Positions 19,108 to 28,850 of a DNA stretch of 64,000 bases are shown piece by piece. The first letter of the stretch is position 1. Each line of letters opens with the position of its first letter. Position numbers and translations under genes: made by a program. This DNA is from Marinicella marina (GTDB lineage Bacteria > Pseudomonadota > Gammaproteobacteria > Xanthomonadales > Marinicellaceae). Where the stretch lies: contig NZ_JASJNC010000005.1 of NCBI RefSeq assembly GCF_030065545.1, positions 210,679-274,678 of the forward strand, in the 5' to 3' direction. The notes beneath the pieces were generated by a model. It saw only the letters and a list, made by a program, of their open reading frames with translations. It was not told the DNA's origin and did no database searches.

Positions 19108-20520
19108 TTAAGCTGAGATTGCGATGCGATTTCTGCCTTCGTGTTTGGCTTGGTACAACAATTGATCGGCACGATCCAGGCAACTTAATATGGTTTCTTC
19201 AGTTCGCAGTTGAGCCACCCCAAAGCTACAGGTCAAGGCTTTGCCATGTTTGAATATGTGATTTTTTAAATGGTTTTGGATGCGCAAGCAGAGTTTCTCA
19301 GCGTCTTTGAGTTTCGCTGGTTGTTTAACGATTACAAATTCTTCACCGCCCCAACGACAAACAATTTCTTGGTTTTGGCAACACAGTTTCAGGACCTGGG
19401 CAAATTCTCGCAGCACCTCATCACCTACCACATGGCCATGGGCATCGTTGATGGCTTTGAACCAATCCAAGTCTAAAAATATCAGGCACAAAGATTGGTT
19501 GTTGTCTTTGAAATCATCATTCGATATCAATTGGTTGAAATAATGGCGGTTATAAAGTTGGGTCAAACCATCTTTTTGGCTGATTTTTTGTAGGTTGGCA
19601 TTGGATTTAAGTAATTGTTTTTGTAAATCACTGAGTTGATGGTTTTTGGTGGTCAACACCGTGTTATAGCGTTTGATACTGAAATACCTGACCAAGACCA
19701 GTAAAAATAAAACCAATGCGCCTATTCCCAACTGCCACATTAATTTGTAGTTGGTGCTGTCTATTACTTTGACATTGTTCCATTTGTTATATATCTCAAA
19801 GTGTTGCTGCCGGTCCATGTTGGCCAGCGCGTTATCAATACTATTGAGCAAGGCTTGATTCCCTATTGCCACACCCATTCGCAGGTCGTCATCTGGGCCA
19901 CCCCAGCCAGCGATTTTTAATTCAGTTAAGCCTAAGGTTTGGATGTGGTTGTTGACTGAATGAACTGACCCAACAAATAAATCAACTTCACCATTTTCAA
20001 CCGCCATCAAACCATCCAATTCACTTTCATAGGCCACTGTGTTTATTTGGGGATAGTTATTGGCGATGTATTCAGTGATGCGGTAACCCGCTGTTACTCC
20101 TAAAGTGCGCTCACCAATGCTTTCAAAGCTTTGCATGAAAGGTTGTTCGGTATCAGAGACCAGAAAGTTCGGCGATGAAAAATAAACTTGAGTGAAGTCT
20201 AAAAACGCATCACGCTCATTGGTTTGGTTCAACATCGGTAGCAAGCTACATCGGCCTTGCTTCAAGTATTCTACCGATTGCTGCCAGTTTTTGGTTTCAA
20301 TCAATTCAAATTGATATGGGGTGGTTTCATTGAGGTAGGAGATGTAGTCAGCTGATAAGCCAATGTGTTGGCTGTCTTCAATCGCTTCGTAGGGCAACCA
20401 GTTAGGGTCGATACAATAGGGCACACGAATCTGAGCCAAAGCAGTTGTCATTACACAACTGACACACCCAAGAAGCACACTTATTCTTATCCACTTAGGG
20501 TTGTTCAAAAAAAAACCCAA
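19108..20520 (-). CDS. Diguanylate cyclase with periplasmic solute-binding sensor
   Basis: The protein has 470 residues. After a signal peptide (to about 30), residues 30-255 form a periplasmic amino-acid-binding-protein type domain (bacterial SBP family 3: YCIDPNWLPYEAIEDSQ, LGVTAGYRITEYI, ENGEVDLFVGSV). A membrane helix follows (LGIGALVLFLLVLVRYF), then a short coiled linker and a GGDEF domain with an intact active motif (CRWGGEEF). No inhibitory RxxD site precedes it. It probably makes c-di-GMP in response to a small periplasmic ligand. Single gene, convergent with prpF. Confidence 0.92.
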   Translation of the reverse strand: MGFFLNNPKWIRISVLLGCVSCVMTTALAQIRVPYCIDPNWLPYEAIEDSQHIGLSADYISYLNETTPYQFELIETKNWQQSVEYLKQGRCSLLPMLNQTNERDAFLDFTQVYFSSPNFLVSDTEQPFMQSFESIGERTLGVTAGYRITEYIANNYPQINTVAYESELDGLMAVENGEVDLFVGSVHSVNNHIQTLGLTELKIAGWGGPDDDLRMGVAIGNQALLNSIDNALANMDRQQHFEIYNKWNNVKVIDSTNYKLMWQLGIGALVLFLLVLVRYFSIKRYNTVLTTKNHQLSDLQKQLLKSNANLQKISQKDGLTQLYNRHYFNQLISNDDFKDNNQSLCLIFLDLDWFKAINDAHGHVVGDEVLREFAQVLKLCCQNQEIVCRWGGEEFVIVKQPAKLKDAEKLCLRIQNHLKNHIFKHGKALTCSFGVAQLRTEETILSCLDRADQLLYQAKHEGRNRIAISA

Positions 20521-20652
20521 GCATTTTCACACTACACATACCGTCAGCATATATCGATATGAAAGATTTTGGTTGGTTTGGTATCGTATTAGGCTGAAAA
20601 ATAAGCTAAAAAGTCGGGTGAACCCTAAGTTATTGCCTAGAGATCATAAAAA

Positions 20653-20681
20653 GTACAAAATTTTGTCAATTTAATTTGTAC
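20653..20681. promoter_or_regulatory. Inverted repeat upstream of the TauE-like gene
   Basis: Seven-base perfect arms GTACAAA / TTTGTAC are separated by 15 bases, about 50 bp before the transporter start and within the spacer to the divergent cyclase gene. Size and place suit a regulator binding site; no regulator gene is adjacent. Confidence 0.35.
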
Positions 20682-20730
20682 GTCATTCTTTCGGCTTACA
20701 ATGTCATCAAACTAAAACATACTGAGCTTT

Positions 20731-21504
20731 ATGGAAATCATTATTATTTCGCTGGTGGCACTGGCAGCCTCACTTTTAACCTTGTTTTCAGGCTTTGGCT
20801 TAGGTACCTTACTGATGCCGGTGGTGGCTGTGTTTTTCCCATTGGAAATTGCTATTGGTATGACGGCCATTGTGCACTTGACCAATAATTTATTCAAAGT
20901 GGCCATTCTCGGCAAACATGCGGTCAAACAAGTGCTTATCCGTTTTGGTGTCCCTGCTGTACTGGCGGCATTTATTGGTGCTTGGGTATTGGGTTTGTTA
21001 GCAGATGGCAGCACCCCCATCAATTATCAGTTGATGGATCATCAGTTACAAACCACCTGGCTTAATGTGGTTGTGGGTGGTTTGATTTTAATCTTTGTGT
21101 TTTTGGAATTTTCCAAAACTTTTGCGGCAATCAAATTAGGGCCTAAATTCCTCCCTTTGGGGGGCAGTATCAGTGGTTTTTTTGGTGGACTATCAGGCCA
21201 TCAAGGGGCTTTTCGCAGCATGTTTTTACTCAAAGCAGGTTTGACCAAAGAACAATTCATTGCCACTGGAGTGATGGTGGCGGTGATGGTCGACGTGGCT
21301 CGTCTAAGCATCTATGGCAAGGATTTGGCTGAGAATTACCAAGCAATAGACTGGGCTTTGGTCATCGCGGCCAGCTTGTCGGCCTTTGTTGGTGCCTATG
21401 TGGGGAAGAAAGTGTTACAAAAAATCACCATCAAAACTGTGCATTTGTTGGTTTCATTGTTGCTGGTGGTAGTCGCTGTTGGTTTGATGCTGGGTTTGAT
21501 TTAA
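20731..21504 (+). CDS. TauE/SafE-family membrane transporter
   Basis: The 257-residue protein has about seven or eight hydrophobic segments. The family repeat is visible: FSGFGLGTLLMPVVAVFFP at residues 19-37 and again LGGSISGFFGGLSGHQGAF in the second half, each a Gly-rich motif at the start of a helix bundle. TauE/SafE proteins export sulfite or sulfonate-related anions, but the substrate cannot be read from sequence and no sulfur genes are adjacent. Transcribed alone. Confidence 0.85.
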   Translation: MEIIIISLVALAASLLTLFSGFGLGTLLMPVVAVFFPLEIAIGMTAIVHLTNNLFKVAILGKHAVKQVLIRFGVPAVLAAFIGAWVLGLLADGSTPINYQLMDHQLQTTWLNVVVGGLILIFVFLEFSKTFAAIKLGPKFLPLGGSISGFFGGLSGHQGAFRSMFLLKAGLTKEQFIATGVMVAVMVDVARLSIYGKDLAENYQAIDWALVIAASLSAFVGAYVGKKVLQKITIKTVHLLVSLLLVVVAVGLMLGLI

Positions 21505-21740
21505 TCTACCTGTTTCGATTTTGTGAATATTGGCACATGTTTAATTGATGGGTGTTGTGATAACTTATCAATCAAGTTATTCATACCCACAAGACATCAA
21601 TCAGTTTTGACAGAACAACACAATTATGGCCTAAGTGGGTATACTTTATAAGATACACAATGGTATTTTTTGGCTCAGCAAAGCCCATTTATTGTCTGTG
21701 CCAATTGTACGGTAATGAATCTTGAACTATGGAGGGATTA

Positions 21741-22904
21741 ATGATGAACGATAAATTTGATTTTATAAAAAGACCGGTTAGCTTTTTTCTATTGCTTACG
21801 GGTATCCTGGTGAATGTCTGTCTGGCTTCGGTCAATGATGAGCAAACCAAAGTCGACCCTATGTCTTCATTGGATGATTTTGAAAATCCAAATCGTCCAC
21901 TTAATGAAAATGACATATGGAATCTTGACTTTTATCGTTATTTACTTGAACAGAACGACATCAATCTGGCAATCAAAGGCCTGGCGCATTTGAACAGTGC
22001 ATATGCCACCCTGGTAGAAATGAAATCAGGTAAAAAAATTCTATCAGATTAAAATACTTTGGCCCTTATTGAACGGGCTTTGTTCAGTCCAGAAACCAAT
22101 TTTGGTAGTTTGTTGATGATACAGTCCATTTGTTTAAACTTGAACTCATGTGATCCTGCGATCATTCAGCAACAGCTGGAGTCAAAGCATTCGGATAACC
22201 TCACGACCTTTCTGGTGCCTTTGCGCGACGCTGTCACTGCTGATGATTTTGAACTGGTGATTGCAATACTGGAAGCCATGAGTCAGGCTGACAAAAGTCA
22301 ATTGATGCATGCCTTCAATCTTGGGTATGAACCTATGGTCGATGCCTATCTGAAACAACATCCGATGCCGGAAGTAGACTATGCTGAACTTGAGGAGTTG
22401 GGTGTTGATTGGCAAGAAGTGAGTGCTCATGAATTGAGCTTATCTCATCTGTTGATGAGCGATAAATTTTTATCAATGATTTATAACTCACCTGTTGCTC
22501 CCATTTATAGAAGCTGTGAATGGTCTGAGAAAACCCATACCTTGTGTCTGAAAATTGCTGATATCATGATCAACAAAAGTGATAACTTATTATCAATGCA
22601 CGTGGGCTACGAATTGAAGAAAAAAATATATGAATGGCAAGACAATCAGCCCGCTCTGGCTCAATCAAACGAAGAAAAAGAATCTTTTTTCAACTACATA
22701 AATTGCATTGGAAAAATGCAAAGCCAAAATAACAGTCTAGATTACATCACCGATACGACTGCAGTGCGTCTGTTTTATGAAGGCACGGATGAATTGCGTT
22801 ACCTCGAAGAGATTGCCTTGTATTTGTATGACAAATGGCAGCAACAAGGTGTGCCAAATTTACAAGACCCAAGAACTTGTGGTTTGCGATTTATCAAGGA
22901 ATAA
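21741..22904 (+). pseudogene. Exported alpha-helical protein of unknown function, interrupted by an in-frame TAA
   Basis: A single frame runs from ATG ATG after a strong GGAGGG ribosome-binding site to a stop at 22902. It is broken once by TAA at 22050-22052. The first part (about 103 codons) has a signal peptide (FFLLLTGILVNVCLAS) and helices; the second continues in the same frame without a gap (NTLALIERALFSPETNF onward, about 280 residues), all helical with scattered Cys. The second part has no good start of its own (the nearest is TTG at 22059, without a ribosome-binding site) and no export signal, so the two belong to one gene. I do not recognise the family. The gene abuts the convergent crotonase gene with no spacer. 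Confidence 0.7.
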
Positions 22905-23717
22905 TTACCAACGCTTGCGCGGCTGGAATGATTTTTGTTTATCAGCTTCGTGGGTTTGGTTATAGGCTTTGATCTTGCTGTTTTTACCGAAGATGGTGCG
23001 CAGTTGGTACCAAGTTTCACGCATCAGTGCAGTGCCTTTACCGCCGCGCCAGCTTTTGTTATAAAGATTTTTAACTCCGGCCAAGGCATCGGGTGATTGT
23101 TGTAGCAGCTCTGTCACCATGCTCTGGGCCATGGCCATTGGGTCATCGGTGACGTGAGTGATTAAGCCAGCTTGTTGGGCTTTTTTTGCGCTTAACAGTT
23201 CTGAAGTCCAGGTCAGTTCTTTGGCCACATCAATGCGGCAATGCTGTCGCAAGGCCAGTAAACCTCCCATATCAGGTATCAGCCCCCACCTGCCTTCCAT
23301 GATCGATAATGAGGCCTCAGGATGCGCAATCCGAATGTCGGCACCCAGGGCAATATGCAAACCACCGCCCCAACAACGACCTTGGATTACGGTGATTACT
23401 GGCACCGGTATTCTTTGCCATTCTGTTGATACTTTTTGTGCCAAATTAGAACGCCATGGGTTGAGTTTGAGTAGCAGTTTTAATGGTCCACTGGTGGTTT
23501 TCATCATGGACTTCACATCCAGGCCTGAACAAAAGTTGTCACCTTCGCCAGTCACTATGACGGCTCTGATAGAACGGTCTTTGCGCAGCTGCTTAATGGT
23601 TTGGTTGATGGCTTTGAACATCGCAAAATCCAAGGCATTCATTTTATTCGGGCGATTGAGGCTGACATAAGCAACTTGATTCTTGAGGGTGGTTTTAATG
23701 CGCTGCGATGAGTTCAT
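22905..23717 (-). CDS. Enoyl-CoA hydratase/isomerase (crotonase) family protein
   Basis: This 270-residue protein is of the crotonase fold. Oxyanion-hole segments are visible as GDNFCSGLDVKSMM (near residue 65) and RCWGGGLHIALGADIRIA (near 115). The position of the first catalytic Glu of true hydratases lies in SIMEGRWGLIPDMGG, a pattern often seen in members annotated as 2-(1,2-epoxy-1,2-dihydrophenyl)acetyl-CoA isomerase or generic crotonases, so the substrate is uncertain. Its stop codon directly abuts the stop of the convergent broken gene. Confidence 0.85.
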   Translation of the reverse strand: MNSSQRIKTTLKNQVAYVSLNRPNKMNALDFAMFKAINQTIKQLRKDRSIRAVIVTGEGDNFCSGLDVKSMMKTTSGPLKLLLKLNPWRSNLAQKVSTEWQRIPVPVITVIQGRCWGGGLHIALGADIRIAHPEASLSIMEGRWGLIPDMGGLLALRQHCRIDVAKELTWTSELLSAKKAQQAGLITHVTDDPMAMAQSMVTELLQQSPDALAGVKNLYNKSWRGGKGTALMRETWYQLRTIFGKNSKIKAYNQTHEADKQKSFQPRKRW

Positions 23718-23801
23718 GATCCCATGGATTAGTTTAAAATGCTCACCTTAACTGAAACCAAGCCAATAGTCCAATCACATCTTTGGTGCTGAAACAGTAC
23801 A

Positions 23802-25235
23802 TTATTGTTTTTTGCTTTTGGCATCGTAAAGAGAGGAATCAGCACGGTTGAATAATGATTTAAGTGTCTCATCTGCATCTAATTCAGCCAAACCAAAACT
23901 GGCTGAGAGTTGGGTTTCTTCAACCTTTAAAGCAGTGATTGCACGGCTTAATTTATCAACCAAAAGCTGGGTATCTGCCAAGTTCAGGTCAGGGAATAAC
24001 AGCACAAACTCATCGCCACCCAAACGGGCAATGACATCGTTCCGGCGCAGCACTTTTTGCACCGCATGGGAGACATTGATCAAGCACTCGTCACCCGCTG
24101 TGTGACCATATTTGTCATTGATGCTTTTGAAGCGGTCCAAGTCCAGAATCACCAGAGTCAAAGGATGAGAGTTTTCATGACTCTGAGCAATTTCAAGTTC
24201 AGCCCTTTGTTGGAAGTAATGCCTGGATGAAGCACCGGTTAAGGCATCGGTGAAGGCCAGTTTTTCCAACGCCTGTTTATCTGCGGTGAGCTGTGGTACA
24301 GCAATGCCAAACAGGGCATTGGCAGCTATCACAGTGATGGCAAACTGATAAACCATGACGTGATCCATCAAACCAAAGAAATGCACCAAAACCACAATCA
24401 GCACACTGGAAATGGCCAACGAGACCACGTTGAATTTGGGGCTTTCAGTACAGGCTATCCACATGTGCGTCACGGCCAAGAAGAAAATAGCAAATGAACT
24501 TTCAAAAGAGCCGGTTAAATGGGCCAATAACATGGTGAAAATAATCAAAACCACATTCAGCCCAGTTTTATTTACTAAGGTCTGTAGAGAGCCCCATGCT
24601 GATTTCATGAAACGGCTGTAATCAATCTGTGGCCGAGGTAAAAGCTTAACCAACCAGCCTGTGAATAGAGGCGCCAATACAACGATGCCGGCCATATCGC
24701 CAATCCAGAAGGGCAACAAAGTTTTGCTCACTTCATCACGTGGCATTAAATCAGTTACCACCAAAGATGACAGCACCAGCAGTGTGCAAATCAGTGAGGC
24801 GAGGCCAGCAATCAATAGAAAAGTGACTATCAATTTCGGTGTGTTGGTGGTTTTTTGAGAAATTCTGACCACCATCTTGGCGCCAACCCAATAGGGCAAA
24901 ATATGTGCCAGGCCAAATAAAAAACCTGCCCACAGGGATTCAGCTAGGCTCAAAGGCAGTTGATAATAATGAATCTGTAAGATGGATGAAACGATGGCAG
25001 CCGCCATGATGGGAATGAAAGCGCGCAGTCCAATCACCAGCATACAAGCAAAAGTAAAACCCGCTGCTGGAAACCACACACTGGCATGTTCGGTGTATTC
25101 GACTAATACACCTATCTCCCATACTGCCAGCCAAATCAAAAATAACACCACAGACTGCAAGACAAATGATGTTTTGATCAGTTTCAGCGACAGCTCAATT
25201 ATTTTATCCAATGATGCATTCCTCTCAGTTCGCAC
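23802..25235 (-). CDS. MASE1-type membrane diguanylate cyclase
   Basis: The protein has 477 residues. The N-terminal 300 residues carry about eight membrane segments with the MASE1 sensor pattern (ASVWFPAAGFTFACML near residue 50; LPFWIGDMAGIVVLAPL near 175). The C-terminal GGDEF domain is intact (ARLGGDEFVLLFPD) and is preceded by RRND at the spacing of the inhibitory RxxD site, so product inhibition by c-di-GMP is likely. It is the only one of the three cyclases in this window with that site. Transcribed alone. Confidence 0.92.
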   Translation of the reverse strand: MRTERNASLDKIIELSLKLIKTSFVLQSVVLFLIWLAVWEIGVLVEYTEHASVWFPAAGFTFACMLVIGLRAFIPIMAAAIVSSILQIHYYQLPLSLAESLWAGFLFGLAHILPYWVGAKMVVRISQKTTNTPKLIVTFLLIAGLASLICTLLVLSSLVVTDLMPRDEVSKTLLPFWIGDMAGIVVLAPLFTGWLVKLLPRPQIDYSRFMKSAWGSLQTLVNKTGLNVVLIIFTMLLAHLTGSFESSFAIFFLAVTHMWIACTESPKFNVVSLAISSVLIVVLVHFFGLMDHVMVYQFAITVIAANALFGIAVPQLTADKQALEKLAFTDALTGASSRHYFQQRAELEIAQSHENSHPLTLVILDLDRFKSINDKYGHTAGDECLINVSHAVQKVLRRNDVIARLGGDEFVLLFPDLNLADTQLLVDKLSRAITALKVEETQLSASFGLAELDADETLKSLFNRADSSLYDAKSKKQ

Positions 25236-25294
25236 AACAAAACTTGTTGTGAGTGCTTAGCGTTATTTTTCCTCATAACTTCAATAACAAAGGT

Positions 25295-25789
25295 TCAACT
25301 GAATGATGAATCTGGCTGTTTCCTGAGCCACCACATTTGACTGATGAGCATCACCAAGAAAATCACTGTGATGATTAAAAATGTTTGGTGCAGTAGTGGA
25401 TCTTTGAGTGAGCTGACCCAAGGCGAGTCCAGCGGAAAGCGAATCATAATTTCAGTTGTGGTGGGCAGCAAGTGAAATAAAATGGTGGCTGAATAACACA
25501 AAGCAACAAAATATTTATTCAAGCCTCTGAGGGGTTGGTATTTTTCGGCCAACATACCGACCACCACAGCCAGTATAGTTAAAATGCCCAAACCATGGGC
25601 TACATTGAAGCCACCGTGATTAAAAATGGTCAATGAAAAAGCAGCCGTCAATAAAGTGGCCAACAAATAAATTTTACCCAATTGGGGTTGCCAGCTGATG
25701 CGCTTGTTTTGCCACAACAAAATGAAGCCGGCAATCAAGGCGATGATGCCAAAAATGGTGTGAATCCAACCGGTTAAAGTCAGCGTCAT
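25295..25789 (-). CDS. Small polytopic membrane protein (DUF2306-like)
   Basis: The 164-residue protein has about five hydrophobic helices. The order of features (an N-terminal helix, then QLGKIYLLATLLTAAFSL, then HGLGILTILAVV) resembles the DUF2306 family of predicted membrane proteins, but that assignment is weak. Its ATG overlaps the TGA of the upstream oxidoreductase gene by 4 bp (ATGA), so the two are cotranslated and may work together. Confidence 0.55.
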   Translation of the reverse strand: MTLTLTGWIHTIFGIIALIAGFILLWQNKRISWQPQLGKIYLLATLLTAAFSLTIFNHGGFNVAHGLGILTILAVVVGMLAEKYQPLRGLNKYFVALCYSATILFHLLPTTTEIMIRFPLDSPWVSSLKDPLLHQTFLIITVIFLVMLISQMWWLRKQPDSSFS

Positions 25790-27036
25790 GATTTTTCCTC
25801 CTTTTGGGTTTCAGTAGATAATACTTCAAAACTGACCCCAGTGTGTTGGTTCAGGCGTTCAATCAATGCTTTACCCATGAGTGTGGCCGGGGTCCAGAAC
25901 CCGCCCTTGACCGTTGGTTTGACGTCTTGTGCCATACACAAAGCGGCTTGTCCAATGATTTGGGCGGTTGAACCATAACCGGGGTCGCGATCACCGTAAA
26001 CTTTGGTGATGATTTGTTGTTGTGTATCGGTGGTGCCAACAAAGCGAAAGTCATAAAAGCCTTTTAACTGGGCTTTGGGACTGGGTCCTTCGCCGGGTTT
26101 GGGTAAAAAGAATTTTTGCATCAAAGCCCTTATTGGACCGAGGCTAGCGCCCAGATAAAATGACATCAAACCCCAATGTATACTACGTGCTTTGGCTTTG
26201 GCTTTCCAGCCTCGGCCGGTTAAAACACCTTCGTTGTATTTAAAATCAGTACCATAAGCATGTTGGCTTAAGGCATTAGAGCGATGCACGATGCGGGTAT
26301 TAATACCTGCCATGAAAAATGGACCATACCAAGCATTGAAAGTGTCATCATAATAAATACCGTCTTTTTGTTGCCTGGTTTTGAAGCCATGGTTTTCTGG
26401 ACACAGTGCATACGGATTAACCAGCACTTTTTTAACGGCAGGGTCTGTGCGAACCAATTTGGCAATGTTCAATGCAGTGGCTATGGTGCCACCTGAAGCG
26501 CTACCACGCATGTTCTTGATGCGTAATTTCACATTTGGACAGTGTTCACCAAAGGCAGCCTTGGCGGCTTGTTGTAGATGGAACACCCCCAAATCTGATG
26601 GAATGGAATCAAAACCAGTACAATGGACGATGCGTGAACCGGATGTTTGGGCTTGGCTTTCGTATTTATCCAACATTTTTTTGATCCAATGGGCCTCGCC
26701 GGTTAAATCACAGTAGTCGGTGCCGGTTTCGACACAGGCTTTCACTACCGGTTCACCATATAAATCATAGGGACCTACCGTGGTCAGAATCACTTTGGTT
26801 TGATTACACATGGCTATCAATCCTGCTGAGTCATTGGCGTCAACCACAAGCAACGGTAAATGTGCGCCTGCCTCGCCCAATTCAGCTTGTAGTGTGGTGA
26901 GCTTTTCTTTAGATCGGCCGGCCAGTGCCCATGTGAATGATTCATTTTTAGCGTGTTCGCAGAGGTATTGGCAGATGATTTTGCCAACAAAACTGGTGGC
27001 GCCAAAGACGATGATGTCGTAGTTTGGGTTTTTCAT
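25786..27036 (-). CDS. Saccharopine dehydrogenase-like oxidoreductase
   Basis: The protein has 416 residues and begins with a Rossmann NAD(P)-binding domain (YDIIVFGATSFVGKIICQYL). The family pattern of SCCPDH and mycobacterial trans-acting enoyl reductases is visible: WALAGRSKEKL, VGPYDLYGEPVVKACVETG, DYCDLTGEAHW and HCTGFDSIPSDLGVF. These proteins are linked to lipid metabolism rather than lysine. The start at MKNPNYD is preferred over an in-frame ATG 12 codons upstream because the nucleotide-binding strand normally begins here. Operon with the following membrane protein. Confidence 0.85.
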   Translation of the reverse strand: MKNPNYDIIVFGATSFVGKIICQYLCEHAKNESFTWALAGRSKEKLTTLQAELGEAGAHLPLLVVDANDSAGLIAMCNQTKVILTTVGPYDLYGEPVVKACVETGTDYCDLTGEAHWIKKMLDKYESQAQTSGSRIVHCTGFDSIPSDLGVFHLQQAAKAAFGEHCPNVKLRIKNMRGSASGGTIATALNIAKLVRTDPAVKKVLVNPYALCPENHGFKTRQQKDGIYYDDTFNAWYGPFFMAGINTRIVHRSNALSQHAYGTDFKYNEGVLTGRGWKAKAKARSIHWGLMSFYLGASLGPIRALMQKFFLPKPGEGPSPKAQLKGFYDFRFVGTTDTQQQIITKVYGDRDPGYGSTAQIIGQAALCMAQDVKPTVKGGFWTPATLMGKALIERLNQHTGVSFEVLSTETQKEEKS

Positions 27037-27106
27037 AATTGATCGTTGGTTGAGATAGGGATAGGATACCACAGCCAGATAATGACGTGATGAGGTCAGG
27101 TATGAA

Positions 27107-27133
27107 AGCCAGACACTGGGTCAGTGCCTGGCT
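27107..27133 (-). terminator. Hairpin terminator after the M17 aminopeptidase
   Basis: A 12-bp stem with one A/C mismatch (AGCCAGACACTG / CAGTGCCTGGCT) and a 3-base loop is followed on the minus strand by TTTCAT. It lies 19 bp past the aminopeptidase stop. The T run is short. Confidence 0.55.
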
Positions 27134-27151
27134 GATATCAATGTTTATACT

Positions 27152-28711
27152 TTATTCAAAATTTGCTTTGATGTAATTGTTCAACAAGCGGATACCAAAA
27201 GAGGTTGAGCCGGGTGAAGCTTTGCTTGGAGTGGCGTCATCGCGATAGGCAACACCGGCTATATCAAAGTGTACCCAAGGTGTGGTTTCACGCACGAAAG
27301 TGCCCAAGAACGCGGCCCCGGCACTGGCTCCTGGTGCATCTGGACCAGAGTTCATCACATCAGCAACTGTGTGCTCTATGGCTTTGAAGTGGTTGTCGTT
27401 CAAAGGCAGTTGCCACACTTGGTCACCGCTGGCTTTACCCGCAGTTATAAAGTCTGACACCAGTTCATCGTGGCGAGTGAACATGGCGGCATAGTCTTTA
27501 CCTGTGGCGCGACTGGCTGAACCGGTTAAGGTGGCCAAGTTAATCAATAATTTTGGATCATACGTCACATCGGCATAGTAGTTACCATCAGCCAGTACCA
27601 AACGGCCTTCGGCATCAGTCGATCTGATAGATATGGTTTTGCCTGACATCGAAGTGACCACATCACCGGGTCTTTGGGCATTGCCACCTGGCATGTTTTC
27701 AGCCAAAGCCGCAACAGCTACCACATTGACTTTGGCATCACGCCCGGCCAATGCATACAACGTTCCCATAACACTGGCAGCTCCTGACATATCAAATTTC
27801 ATGTTCCACATGTTGGTTGGATTTTTCAAACTGATACCGCCGGTATCAAATGTAATGCCTTTGCCGACCAATAAAATGGGTGCTTCATCTGAATTGCCGT
27901 TCATGAATTCAACCACCATCATGCGGGGTGGGCGCTTACTGCCTCTTCCCACACCGTAAATGGCACCCATGTTTTGTTTGATCATGTCTTTCTCATCCAA
28001 CACTTTGATTTTGATGTTTTTCATGCCATCAAAATGTGATTCCCAGCGTTCAACGAAACTTTGTGGGAAGATGACGTTAGCTGGTTCGTTGGCCACATTG
28101 CGTGCATGCCATATGGCGTTGGCTACAGAACTTAATTCAGTTTTATAAAAATGCTCTGCTGCAGCTGCTTGCTGGGTAATTAAGGTCAGTTTGGTTTGCT
28201 GCTTGTGACGTTCTTCATCGGTGTAATACTTATCGAAATAGTAGGCACCCAGTTTGGCGCCAAATGCCAAGTTGGCAGTTATTTCGCTGTCATTGACATC
28301 AAAGGCCATGGCAGGAGCGGTTTTGAATGTGGTAACAGCTGTTTGAACCGCATTGCCGCCTAAGTTTTGCCAGTCCAAATGAGTTAACTTGTCAGCTTTG
28401 TCACCCAAGCCAACCAAAAGAATCTGTGCCAGCCCAGATCCTTTCGGTGCTGTTATCAACTGCGTTGAGTCTTTTTTTGCCTCGAATTCAGTGGCTTTTA
28501 TGGCGTGATTGATCCCGCCATTGGTGCTTTTGTCCAGCGTTGAGCCATATTGCCCCAGGCTGCCATCGGCATAAACACCCAGCAGCAAATTTCCTGACAC
28601 AGGCAATGACTCGCTGAATTCAACTGCGGTAGGTAAGCTGTCTTTGTGGTTGTGGGCCTGGGCCAGATTCAGGCTCAATGAGGTTAGTACGATGAGTGAC
28701 CAAATTTTCAT
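27152..28711 (-). CDS. Exported leucyl aminopeptidase (family M17)
   Basis: The 519-residue protein has a signal peptide (MKIWSLIVLTSLSLNLAQA), placing it in the periplasm or outside, unlike cytosolic PepA. The C-terminal catalytic domain has the two-metal site (LVGKGITFDTGGISLK near residue 283 and the DMSGAASVMG segment) and the M17 signature near residue 363. That signature reads STDAEGRL here instead of the usual NTDAEGRL; the metal-binding Asp and Glu and the Arg are kept. It probably releases N-terminal residues from imported or environmental peptides. Single gene with its own terminator. Confidence 0.92.
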   Translation of the reverse strand: MKIWSLIVLTSLSLNLAQAHNHKDSLPTAVEFSESLPVSGNLLLGVYADGSLGQYGSTLDKSTNGGINHAIKATEFEAKKDSTQLITAPKGSGLAQILLVGLGDKADKLTHLDWQNLGGNAVQTAVTTFKTAPAMAFDVNDSEITANLAFGAKLGAYYFDKYYTDEERHKQQTKLTLITQQAAAAEHFYKTELSSVANAIWHARNVANEPANVIFPQSFVERWESHFDGMKNIKIKVLDEKDMIKQNMGAIYGVGRGSKRPPRMMVVEFMNGNSDEAPILLVGKGITFDTGGISLKNPTNMWNMKFDMSGAASVMGTLYALAGRDAKVNVVAVAALAENMPGGNAQRPGDVVTSMSGKTISIRSTDAEGRLVLADGNYYADVTYDPKLLINLATLTGSASRATGKDYAAMFTRHDELVSDFITAGKASGDQVWQLPLNDNHFKAIEHTVADVMNSGPDAPGASAGAAFLGTFVRETTPWVHFDIAGVAYRDDATPSKASPGSTSFGIRLLNNYIKANFE

Positions 28712-28850
28712 GTGTTTTATTTTCCTGTGGTTTTAAAAGAAATCGATTGTGGTTGAATGGATCAACAAAAACAGCAGATTACTATAGGTTCAAAGGTGTG
28801 AAAATCAGGTTGATTTTTCTGCTGTTTTGAGCTTTTTAGCAGGGCATTTG

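Noticed and set aside
23158..23670. 170-codon plus-strand frame opposite the crotonase gene
   Set aside because: Shadow frame of a well-supported gene, with no motif of its own.
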